A stretch of DNA of 24,849 nt from Clostridiales bacterium. Lineage in GTDB: Bacteria > Bacillota > Clostridia > Oscillospirales > UBA644. Made by a program: the position numbers and the translations under genes. The notes beneath the pieces are model-generated. The model did not search any database. It was not told the origin of the DNA and was given only the letters and a program-made list of their open reading frames with translations. Shown piece after piece: positions 16,042-22,199 of the stretch (within the stretch, counting starts at the first letter, position 1; each line of letters starts with the position of its first letter). The stretch lies in assembly GCA_003343705.1 (NCBI GenBank), contig QAKR01000037.1, forward strand, positions 1-24,849, in the 5' to 3' direction.

Positions 16042-16375
16042 CTAAATCATCTCCTTACGTAAATTTTGCTATTTCAAACAAAACCAACAGACAATGCAAA
16101 TATAGAAAGCCACCATGCATTTATATGCAGATAAACACTAATAAAGAATTATAAATAAATCCCCATCATACATAAAACATGTTTCTATATAATTGCATAT
16201 TTTTATAGAAGAATAATTCAGTTAAAAAGTTTTACTATAATAAAATAATAAAAATATATTTAATTATACATTATAAGATTTATATCTTATTAAATAGGAC
16301 ACACAGATTTAAAACCTTTACACACAACCTTTACTATAATTTTCATGCCATATTTAAATTACAACATAGCATATA
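16042..16375 (-). promoter_or_regulatory. Long 5' leader of the polysaccharide cluster
   Basis: About 330 nt lie between the expected start of promoter P2 and the TTG codon, with no recognisable gene. It contains a 13-bp-period direct repeat of AACCTTTAC (16313-16321 and 16326-16334) next to two ACACACA tracts. It also has small hairpins TAAGAT/ATCTTA (about 16273-16288) and TGCAT/ATGCA (about 16114-16127). No intrinsic terminator or known riboswitch motif was recognised. Confidence 0.5.
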
Positions 16376-16381
16376 CTCATT

Positions 16382-16410
16382 ATTATACATATCATAAAGG
16401 TTTTTGTCAA
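16382..16410 (-). promoter_or_regulatory. Promoter P2 of the polysaccharide cluster
   Basis: -35 TTGACA (16405-16410), 17-bp spacer, -10 TATAAT (16382-16387): perfect in both boxes. Confidence 0.82.
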
Positions 16411-16521
16411 TATACAATCTATATAAAAAGCAATTTTCAATTCATTATAACAGCTAAATAGTCTTATATATATATATTCTGTGTCATATTTATATTTTTT
16501 ATGTATCTTTTATGTTGTTAT

Positions 16522-16550
16522 ATTGTAACATATATTTTTCATTTTGTCAA
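16522..16550 (-). promoter_or_regulatory. Promoter P1 of the polysaccharide cluster
   Basis: -35 TTGACA (16545-16550), 17-bp spacer, -10 TACAAT (16522-16527, 5/6). It lies 140 bp upstream of P2 and would give a leader of about 470 nt. Confidence 0.65.
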
Positions 16551-16839
16551 TAGGTATCCTTTCTTTGTTGATATTTACTTTAATGATTTTTTATAAATAA
16601 ATGTGTAATTTAGCGTCGAATGTTGGCGTAAATCAAGATAGATTGTCAAAATAACAATAAAAATAAATTAAACTATATCTCTCACATACATAAGAAATTA
16701 ATCACTATAAAAAACAAACCGGTATAATTTATTTTAAAATATTTGTACAAGCTTCAAGGTGCTCCAAAATTATCGCCTATTATATAGTTATTTAGACAGC
16801 ATATTCGTATGAATGCGATCTTTTATTGTACAATAATTA
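16551..16839. other. AT-rich intergenic stretch, no gene recognised
   Basis: Between promoter P1 and the matrix-operon hairpin no credible coding frame or RNA gene is seen. A TTGACA at 16644-16649 lacks a usable -10. The word AATTATCGCC occurs twice (16768-16777 and 16835-16844), each downstream of a TTGTACAA palindrome, without an evident role. Confidence 0.5.
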
Positions 16840-16866
16840 TCGCCCTACGTTTTTTACGTAGGGCGA
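16840..16866 (-). terminator. Hairpin at the end of the matrix-type operon
   Basis: 11-bp stem with core CGCCCTACGT/ACGTAGGGCG and a 5-nt loop, about 22 nt past the stop at 16888. The minus-strand tail is AUAAUUAUUG, with no clean U-run, so it is a probable but weak terminator. Confidence 0.65.
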
Positions 16867-16887
16867 AATTTAACTGTTTTTCGATAC

Positions 16888-17424
16888 TTAACTCAGTTTC
16901 TCAATAAGCTCATCGCTGAGCACTACAGAGATAGGTATATCAGTTCCTGAAAGCGTAAGCTTTGTTATTGGGAAATACTTCATAACAACCTCTGTTCCGT
17001 CTAAAATAAGCCAACCTAAACAGGATCCTTTGATTTTTAAAACGTCACCTTTTTCCAAATGCCTACCTTGGTTTCCTGTAGAATTGCTTGAAATTGTATA
17101 ATAATTAGTACCCGAACTTTGAGATCCTGTCCTATAAGAAGAATCATTTATGGAATATTTTAAATTATAAAGGTATGAATAAGTATTGATTTTCATTTGC
17201 CAGTTTGTAACCTTTGCGCCGGTATGGGGATAAGTTATTATAAAATCAAAACTTGTCAAAGTAATATCTGTTATAACTATTACTGCACCTTGGCTGCCTG
17301 ATGGAACATTAGCAATAAGCTTCCCGCCGTCAAGAGTAACACTTTGGGAATACACAGCACCTGTGCCGACGGTCATACTTGTAAATACAAGGCACAACAG
17401 TAAAATTATTGTAATTTTTTTCAT
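16888..17424 (-). CDS. Small exported protein with SipW-type signal peptide, unknown function
   Basis: 178 residues. The N-terminus is a short positively charged, hydrophobic signal peptide running into VGTGAVYSQSVTLDG, closely resembling the AGTLAVYNVTLDN of the TasA-like protein in the same operon. Both therefore look like substrates of the SipW-type peptidase at 19781-20296. The mature part is beta-rich and hydrophilic. The run VTNWQMKIN, then NYYTIS, then LEKGDVLKIKG faintly recalls a family 2 carbohydrate-binding module, but I cannot claim it. There is no sortase motif. SD GGAGG is 5 nt before the ATG, and the gene follows the membrane-fusion gene by 14 nt; it is the last gene of the operon. 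I do not recognise the family. Confidence 0.75.
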   Translation of the reverse strand: MKKITIILLLCLVFTSMTVGTGAVYSQSVTLDGGKLIANVPSGSQGAVIVITDITLTSFDFIITYPHTGAKVTNWQMKINTYSYLYNLKYSINDSSYRTGSQSSGTNYYTISSNSTGNQGRHLEKGDVLKIKGSCLGWLILDGTEVVMKYFPITKLTLSGTDIPISVVLSDELIEKLS

Positions 17425-17438
17425 AGCAGCCTCCTTTT

Positions 17439-18818
17439 CTAATCAGTAAGCTTCTTTACAGCTCTTAATATAGGTCGATAAAAGAATAGTAAAAATGTAG
17501 GAACAAACAAGAATATCAATCTGCCGAATATAGTGTTAGCAAACAATATAAGGGCACCTAACCAAGGGTGAGTTGAACTCAACACCCCGTAAATAGATTC
17601 TCTATGCGGATTTTGTATCATTGATCCTTCTTTTGACATTGCGGGATAATTATCAATGTCAACTGTGATGCTTTCGTTATTAATACCCTGAATTCTTTCA
17701 ACATATATTTTTCCGTTTTCTTTAAAAAGAACAACGTCACCTTCCTTTAAAACAAAATTTTCATCAATTTTATTAAAAAGAACAAGGTCGTTTTTCTCTA
17801 TTTCCGGAGATATGGTTATTGATTGAAAAACGTAAGGGATCTTACCGCTTATTGCGATTTCTTTTTCAGGGGTTGCAACAGAAACAGCAAGGACAAGAAG
17901 GTTTAAAGCCAAGCTTGAAAGTATAAATAAAATAAGCAGGGCGTTAATACAAATATTTAATATTTTTGATGTTTTTGATGTATCTTGGCTGTGGACTGTT
18001 TTTATTTTACCTTCTCGATTTATTATAACAATATTGTCCGGGATACCTTGAGTACTGTAAACAAAACTACTTACTTTTTTTGCACCTATAAAACACAATC
18101 CTACACATACGGCTATAATGGCAACAACAGTCAGCATATATATAATGGTGCTTTCATTCAAAAAGCCTGACATACTACGCATATAATCCCTGTTTGATGT
18201 TGTACTGAAGTAATTTGTATTTAACTTTATAAAAATCAACAACAATACAGAAGCGACAATAAAATATCGTGCATTTTGCTGATTTTTTATAAATAAAGAA
18301 GATGTTAAACTTATAAATATTATAAGGATTATATCGATAATTCCGGTAATATACATCGGTAAAAAATAGCCTATTACAAAAGGATATTTTAAAAACGCCG
18401 TCATAAAACAAGCAAAAACAAAGCCGATTGTATAAGTGATTAAAACAGAAAATAATAATGCGGATATTTTATTAAATATCATGCTTGGTGCCTTATAACC
18501 CATTTTTATAAGGACATACCATTTATTACTTCTTATCTCATTAAAAGAAAGATATTCATATTTAATCAAAAAGTAAATAATAAAAAATGCCTGCGCAACA
18601 ATATTAAAGCATGTCAGCACTGCAAAATAGCTTGGAATCATTAATTGAGGAACGGCTTTAACAAGTACGCTTTCCTGCAGAGTTTGCAATATAAAATGAA
18701 GAGCAAAAGCAAGTAAACCGATAAATATGCCGAAGCCAATCATGTTTTTTACGCTTACTTTATTTTTAATATAACTCTGCCTGAATTCCTTATCAAAATA
18801 ACTGTTTCTATAAATCAT
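17439..18818 (-). CDS. ABC-2-permease-like membrane protein fused to a degenerate SipW-type signal peptidase domain
   Basis: 459 residues. The N-terminal part has about six hydrophobic segments (roughly 25-45, 61-85, 121-150, 153-175, 185-200, 223-245), like an ABC-2-type permease. After a soluble loop, a span at about 289-325 leads into a signal-peptidase-like domain and two C-terminal hydrophobic stretches (about 415-450). SITISPEIEKNDLVLFNK (from 333) aligns without gaps to SASMEPTLMTGDIILVKK of the neighbouring SipW, and VLKEGDVVLF to SLKEGTVVCF. The catalytic Ser becomes T335, the catalytic His (VTHRI) becomes E374 (YVERI), and the KGDN motif is lost, so it should be inactive. The frame opens at a TTG (18836), but the ATG at 18818, 10 nt after GAGGAG, is chosen; it overlaps the upstream gene by 11 nt. 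Confidence 0.75.
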   Translation of the reverse strand: MIYRNSYFDKEFRQSYIKNKVSVKNMIGFGIFIGLLAFALHFILQTLQESVLVKAVPQLMIPSYFAVLTCFNIVAQAFFIIYFLIKYEYLSFNEIRSNKWYVLIKMGYKAPSMIFNKISALLFSVLITYTIGFVFACFMTAFLKYPFVIGYFLPMYITGIIDIILIIFISLTSSLFIKNQQNARYFIVASVLLLIFIKLNTNYFSTTSNRDYMRSMSGFLNESTIIYMLTVVAIIAVCVGLCFIGAKKVSSFVYSTQGIPDNIVIINREGKIKTVHSQDTSKTSKILNICINALLILFILSSLALNLLVLAVSVATPEKEIAISGKIPYVFQSITISPEIEKNDLVLFNKIDENFVLKEGDVVLFKENGKIYVERIQGINNESITVDIDNYPAMSKEGSMIQNPHRESIYGVLSSTHPWLGALILFANTIFGRLIFLFVPTFLLFFYRPILRAVKKLTD

Positions 18819-19770
18819 ATTGCAGTATCTCCTCAAAGGAATTTTGAATGCGGCCTCGATTAGTTTTTATCGAATCCGGAGTAATACCGTTATTTGCAAG
18901 TATCGTGTAAAAATGTTTATCGTCACGAGGATTTGTACCAGTCCGCATTACAAGTAAAATACTACCATTTCTTTGAATTTCATAATCTGGAAATGCTGTT
19001 TTTAAGCTTTCCTGCATTTGTTCTATGTCGTTGTGCCTAATTATATACAAAACTCTGTCCGCTTGCATGGTAAGCTGTTGTGTTGTTCCGGTGAAACGCT
19101 GTTTAGAATTAACTATAAACGTAAGAGAATCGCAACATATTCCAATCAACTTTGCCTGTAAACTACCGATTATAACGGTTTTATTACGCTGTGAATATAA
19201 ATTTATAATATTCTTTAAAATTGAAATATCATTATCACTAAGATCATAATAAGTTAAATCAAAAATATAAATATTACTTTTAGCAAAAAGTGCGGCAAAA
19301 ATACCGACTAAAAGTTTTTCCTCTGTTGTCAGCACCGATATGTTGGATAAAGAGATATACCCCAAACCGGCTTTTAAAAGCATTTCAAATATGTTTTTCT
19401 GTTTTACAACAATATTATTTTCACTCTTGTCCGGGGCAGTTGCAAACATAAGATATTCAAGTACATTCATATTTTCATAAAGAGTGTTTTGATTATCTAT
19501 ATAATATATATGAGAAAGAATTTTTCCTTTTTGTTTAAACATCCCAGTTTCGTTTAGCACACACTTACCGCTGAAATAAGGCTTTATATTCGCGATAATT
19601 TCACAAAGAAGTCTTGTCTCGTAGCCGTCTTTTGAGCTGATTCCGAAGCATGTTCCTTCAGCGACACATAAACTTATATTATCAAGAACAGGTGATAGAC
19701 TTTCACCGTTTTTATAGTTTTCGCAAGAATACAGATCCTGTATTCTAACAGAATTTATTTTACCGCACAT
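18808..19770 (-). CDS. Catalytically degenerate ABC transporter ATPase homologue
   Basis: 320 residues with the order of an ABC-2 exporter nucleotide-binding domain but none of its catalytic residues. The Walker A region reads GISSKDGYET (43-52), lacking the Lys. The signature position reads VLTTEEKLLVGIFAALFA instead of LSGGQ. Walker B reads IYIFDLTYYDLS (D171 kept, catalytic Glu replaced by L172). The H-loop His is L204 (IIGSLQ). Typical scaffolding remains: PVLDNISLCVAEG at the start, YENMNVLEYL after the Q-loop, and a C-terminal extension of about 90 residues ending SFEEIL. Its frame and codon use are intact, so it is a maintained gene, not a pseudogene. SD AGGTGG is 6 nt from the ATG, 10 nt after sipW. 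It probably pairs with the membrane protein downstream as a non-hydrolysing module. Confidence 0.8.
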   Translation of the reverse strand: MCGKINSVRIQDLYSCENYKNGESLSPVLDNISLCVAEGTCFGISSKDGYETRLLCEIIANIKPYFSGKCVLNETGMFKQKGKILSHIYYIDNQNTLYENMNVLEYLMFATAPDKSENNIVVKQKNIFEMLLKAGLGYISLSNISVLTTEEKLLVGIFAALFAKSNIYIFDLTYYDLSDNDISILKNIINLYSQRNKTVIIGSLQAKLIGICCDSLTFIVNSKQRFTGTTQQLTMQADRVLYIIRHNDIEQMQESLKTAFPDYEIQRNGSILLVMRTGTNPRDDKHFYTILANNGITPDSIKTNRGRIQNSFEEILQYDL

Positions 19771-19780
19771 ATTATACCAC

Positions 19781-20296
19781 CTACATACTGTGAGAAAGAT
19801 TTAATACTAAAGTTCCTATCACACGGTCCGGTGTCAAAAGCTCGTCATCGGGTGAATTAATAATATTATCACCTTTTGTTACATAACTTATGTTATTATC
19901 TTCATTTACAATTTCTATAATTCGGTGAGTTACAACTCTTCCGTCCTTTAAATAAAAACACACAACAGTGCCTTCCTTAAGCGACTCGGGATTATTAGAC
20001 TTTTTTACAAGTATTATATCTCCTGTCATAAGAGTCGGTTCCATACTGGCACTTTCAACTTTCAAAAACGAATAACCGAAAACTGAAGGAATACGGTTAT
20101 TTAATTTATCAATATATATAGATGCTATAATTGTTAATAAAAAAAGCGTCAAGAGAATAAAAACAACCGTACCTGTAATTTTACGTAATTTACCACGCTT
20201 ATTACGTAATAGCTCCTTGCCCTCAGCTTCATCGTTAAGCTGAGTAAGCATATCGTCTATTTGTTGAAAGCTTGTTAAGCCTGTACGATTTTGCAT
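19781..20296 (-). CDS. sipW: SipW-type (ER-type) signal peptidase I
   Basis: 171 residues. A charged cytosolic N-terminus of about 40 residues is followed by one membrane span (about 42-62) and the extracellular catalytic domain. VESASMEPTLMTGD holds the nucleophile S84; VVTHRIIEI holds H124 in place of the bacterial Lys, as in SipW and eukaryotic/archaeal peptidases; KGDN with D143 completes the site. It ends at VIGTLVLNLS and lacks the C-terminal span many SipW proteins have. SipW processes TasA/TapA-type matrix proteins; here the likely substrates are the exported proteins at 20546-21061 and 16888-17424. SD GGAGG is 6 nt from the ATG. The gene lies behind riboswitch 2 and its terminator, so expression should depend on antitermination. 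Confidence 0.92.
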   Translation of the reverse strand: MQNRTGLTSFQQIDDMLTQLNDEAEGKELLRNKRGKLRKITGTVVFILLTLFLLTIIASIYIDKLNNRIPSVFGYSFLKVESASMEPTLMTGDIILVKKSNNPESLKEGTVVCFYLKDGRVVTHRIIEIVNEDNNISYVTKGDNIINSPDDELLTPDRVIGTLVLNLSHSM

Positions 20297-20374
20297 AAGA
20301 ATCCTCCGAAAAAAGAACCTGATTCAATATTTTTATAAATTATTGAAAATAATAACCCAAACCTTATTATATAT

Positions 20375-20402
20375 AAAAAAGTTGCCGACTATGCGGCAAC
20401 TT
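20375..20402 (-). terminator. Intrinsic terminator of riboswitch 2
   Basis: 9-bp stem AAGTTGCCG/CGGCAACTT (20379-20387 / 20394-20402), 6-nt loop, then UUUUUUAUAUAU on the minus strand. Its 5' arm is also the conserved 3' end of the aptamer, so folding should be mutually exclusive with ligand binding. Confidence 0.88.
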
Positions 20403-20497
20403 GTAAGCATAGCCTTATAAAGTGAAAACTTAATATAGTCTGACCTATTAAATATCGACTATAACATTGCACCACAAGTTTCCACCTGCTTTGCTTT
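20384..20497 (-). promoter_or_regulatory. c-di-GMP-I (GEMM-I)-like riboswitch 2, between the tasA-like gene and sipW
   Basis: The minus-strand RNA has GCAAAGC, then a GGAA (GNRA) tetraloop on a G-U-rich stem (20480-20483), then GUGGUGCAAUG, a variable arm AUAGUC/GACUAU, and the 3' core UAUGCUUACAAGUUGCCGC (20411-20393). That 3' core matches riboswitch 1 at 16 of 19 positions and resembles the GEMM-I ending GGUUACCG. The arm insertion is longer than in riboswitch 1. No promoter is seen just upstream, so it probably acts on read-through from the tasA-like gene. Because the aptamer 3' end overlaps the terminator arm, ligand is expected to switch expression on. Confidence 0.7.
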
Positions 20498-20506
20498 TTA
20501 GAATTG

Positions 20507-20532
20507 CTGCCGTGAGCTTATGCCCACGGCAG
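20507..20532 (-). other. Hairpin at the 3' end of the tasA-like gene
   Basis: 8-bp GC-rich stem CTGCCGTG/CACGGCAG with a 10-nt loop, 14 nt past the stop at 20546. It lacks a U-tract and so looks more like a 3'-end stabiliser than a terminator. Confidence 0.5.
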
Positions 20533-20545
20533 TACTTATTTTTAC

Positions 20546-21061
20546 TTAAGCTTGTGTACCTGTAAGAGTTAATGTTAATGTGTTTGCTTCGTTTATATAA
20601 TCAATATCGTTTGAACCTGACGGCCAATTAACTTCAACAGTGTAAGTATGTGTTTCAGCTACATCTTTTGTAAATGTATCATTAATCGAAATAGAAGCTG
20701 TACCACCTGTTACAGTTGCAGTGCCAACCGTGTTAGTTCCGTTTTTCAATGTTACAACAAGGCCTTCAATACCGCCGGCAAGAGTAAGTGTTCCTGTAAC
20801 GGTCATATCTGTTTCAGTTGTACCTGTTGCATCAAAATTAGCTATTGTAAATTTCTTTGTAACAGTCTCGGTAGGAGCAATTTTAACTGCAGAGTTAAAA
20901 TTATCAACACCTGCACCTGTGAATACAAAGTTTTTAGCAACAACCTGATTTGAAGAGTTTGTTATATTATCTAATGTTACGTTATAAACAGCTAATGTAC
21001 CTGCTAATACGGATGTAGCTATTGTAAGAACAAGGGCGATAAGTACCAGTGATTTTTTCAT
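20546..21061 (-). CDS. TasA/camelysin (CalY)-like exported protein with SipW-dependent signal peptide
   Basis: 171 residues. MKKSLVLIALVLTIATSVLA runs into GTLAVYNVTLDN, the typical signal and cleavage region of SipW-dependent proteins. The mature part is threonine/glycine/valine-rich and all-beta in appearance: IAPTETVTKKFTIANFDATG resembles the TasA-fold stretch preceding a donated strand, and the C-terminus DIDYINEANTLTLTLTGTQ resembles other camelysin-family ends. TasA proteins form extracellular fibres in biofilms; this one is shorter than B. subtilis TasA (261). The frame opens 13 codons earlier, but the ATG at 21061 has AGGAG 10 nt upstream and starts the signal peptide correctly. It is the first gene after riboswitch 1. 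Confidence 0.82.
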   Translation of the reverse strand: MKKSLVLIALVLTIATSVLAGTLAVYNVTLDNITNSSNQVVAKNFVFTGAGVDNFNSAVKIAPTETVTKKFTIANFDATGTTETDMTVTGTLTLAGGIEGLVVTLKNGTNTVGTATVTGGTASISINDTFTKDVAETHTYTVEVNWPSGSNDIDYINEANTLTLTLTGTQA

Positions 21062-21100
21062 GTTTTTTAATCTCCTTTTAAAATATGATATTTGCTGCAT

Positions 21101-21131
21101 AAAAAAACCGCAGCATTCTTTATGCAGCGGT
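21101..21131 (-). terminator. Intrinsic terminator of riboswitch 1
   Basis: Stem 21107-21116 / 21122-21131 (ACCGCUGCAU/AUGCUGCGGU, one U-U mismatch), 5-nt loop, followed by seven U (21101-21107). The 5' arm begins with the ACCG of the aptamer 3' end. The sequence GCTGCATAAA/TTTATGCAGC (21094-21103 / 21119-21128) offers a competing pairing. Confidence 0.85.
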
Positions 21132-21207
21132 AACTGGCAAGCATATCCTTTTGGACTTAGCCCCTAATAGCTTTGAGCCACAGACTTTCGTCTGTTTTTC
21201 CTTTGAC
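21122..21207 (-). promoter_or_regulatory. c-di-GMP-I (GEMM-I)-like riboswitch 1, upstream of the tasA-like gene
   Basis: Immediately after the predicted transcription start: AAAGGAAAAACAGAC, GAAA tetraloop (21183-21192 with its closing pairs), GUCUGUGGCUCAAAGC, then GGGGCUAAG, a short hairpin UCC-AAAA-GGA, and UAUGCUUGCCAGUUACCGC (21145-21127). These follow the GEMM-I order: GNRA-capped P2, CAAAGC receptor strand, CUAAG, GCC-GGUUACCG. Which of c-di-GMP or 3',3'-cGAMP binds depends on one purine that I cannot align with certainty. Overlap with the terminator predicts an on-switch. Confidence 0.8.
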
Positions 21208-21213
21208 ACAGCA

Positions 21214-21242
21214 ATTATACCAAAAAAATCAGATTTTGTCAA
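21214..21242 (-). promoter_or_regulatory. Consensus promoter of the matrix-type operon
   Basis: -35 TTGACA (21237-21242), 17-bp spacer, -10 TATAAT (21214-21219): both perfect. The start near 21207 places riboswitch 1 at the very 5' end of the RNA. Confidence 0.88.
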
Positions 21243-21377
21243 TAGCTGTAGAATGGCACATATACACATCTTTAAAGTGTTGCTTATAAGTCACATTTAG
21301 TTAAAATTAATATCATATACAAGCAAGATAAATAAGAGATAGTAATTAAAACATCCGTAGATTAGGCCGTTTAAAAA

Positions 21378-22199
21378 TCATTCTTCTATAAATGAAATAG
21401 CTAACATTTCAGAACCGAGATGAATTCCTAAAACAGGCCCAATTTTCATTAGTTTAACATTCATATAAGGGTATTTTTCTTTAACAATATTATATAGATC
21501 GCAAGCTATTCGGTTGTTACTTATATAATTAATAATAATTTCTTTTGCATTCGGAACAATTTTAGAAATCAGTTTTTTAATTATTTCAATATTTCCACGG
21601 GCAATTGAATCCGAAACAACAACACCATCTTTGCAGAGTAAAATAGGTTTGATATTTAAAAATGTACCAACATTCATACGAACAAAACCTATTCTTCGGC
21701 TATTTCTAAGAGGCGTCATATCATCAACCGAAAACGCCACTGTTATTTTCATCCTGATCTCTGTTAACCGGTGTATTATATTACGAATATTTTCACCTTT
21801 ATCAACTAATTTCTTTGCTTCTATAACCAAAAGATAGAGCCCTCCGGCAGTAAGGTGGCTATCAAAAACAAAAACCTTTTTACTTTCTGTTTGTTTTGCT
21901 GCAACATAAGCGGCATTATAAGTGCCGCTAAGTCGGGAAGACATGGTGATACATAAAACTTCATTACCCAATGCCAACTCTTCTTCATATGTGCTCAAAA
22001 AAGCTGCAGGGTTTGGCTGTGAGGTTGCAAAGCTTCTATTTGATTTAAGCAATTCTTCAAAATTTCCATTTTGATCGGAATAGCTTTCCAGATAAGGATT
22101 ACCGTTTGCCGTATAAAACACCGGAACTATTCTGATACCTAATTCTTCTGCTTCTTGCTTTTTAATATAAATAGTAGAATCCGTAATTATTTTAATCAT
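21378..22199 (-). CDS. DegV/FakB-family fatty-acid-binding protein
   Basis: 273-residue cytosolic protein of the DegV family, whose FakB members present bound fatty acids to the kinase FakA for phosphorylation and entry into phospholipid synthesis. Visible: N-terminal IKIITDST, FATSQPNP, the SSRLSGTYNAA lipid-head motif, and the C-terminal IGPVLGIHLG. The frame opens at a GTG (22208), but the ATG at 22199, following AGGTGA by 5 nt, gives the usual MIKIITDST start. It overlaps the accA end by 8 nt, so it is the last member of the acc operon and links de novo synthesis to fatty-acid uptake. No fakA is in the window, and no clear terminator is seen after its stop. Confidence 0.88.
   Translation of the reverse strand: MIKIITDSTIYIKKQEAEELGIRIVPVFYTANGNPYLESYSDQNGNFEELLKSNRSFATSQPNPAAFLSTYEEELALGNEVLCITMSSRLSGTYNAAYVAAKQTESKKVFVFDSHLTAGGLYLLVIEAKKLVDKGENIRNIIHRLTEIRMKITVAFSVDDMTPLRNSRRIGFVRMNVGTFLNIKPILLCKDGVVVSDSIARGNIEIIKKLISKIVPNAKEIIINYISNNRIACDLYNIVKEKYPYMNVKLMKIGPVLGIHLGSEMLAISFIEE

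Noticed and set aside
16600..16650. dif-like or recombination site around the TTTAGCGTCGAATGTTGGCGTAAA stretch
   Set aside because: The dyad is too imperfect and does not match known XerCD site consensus.
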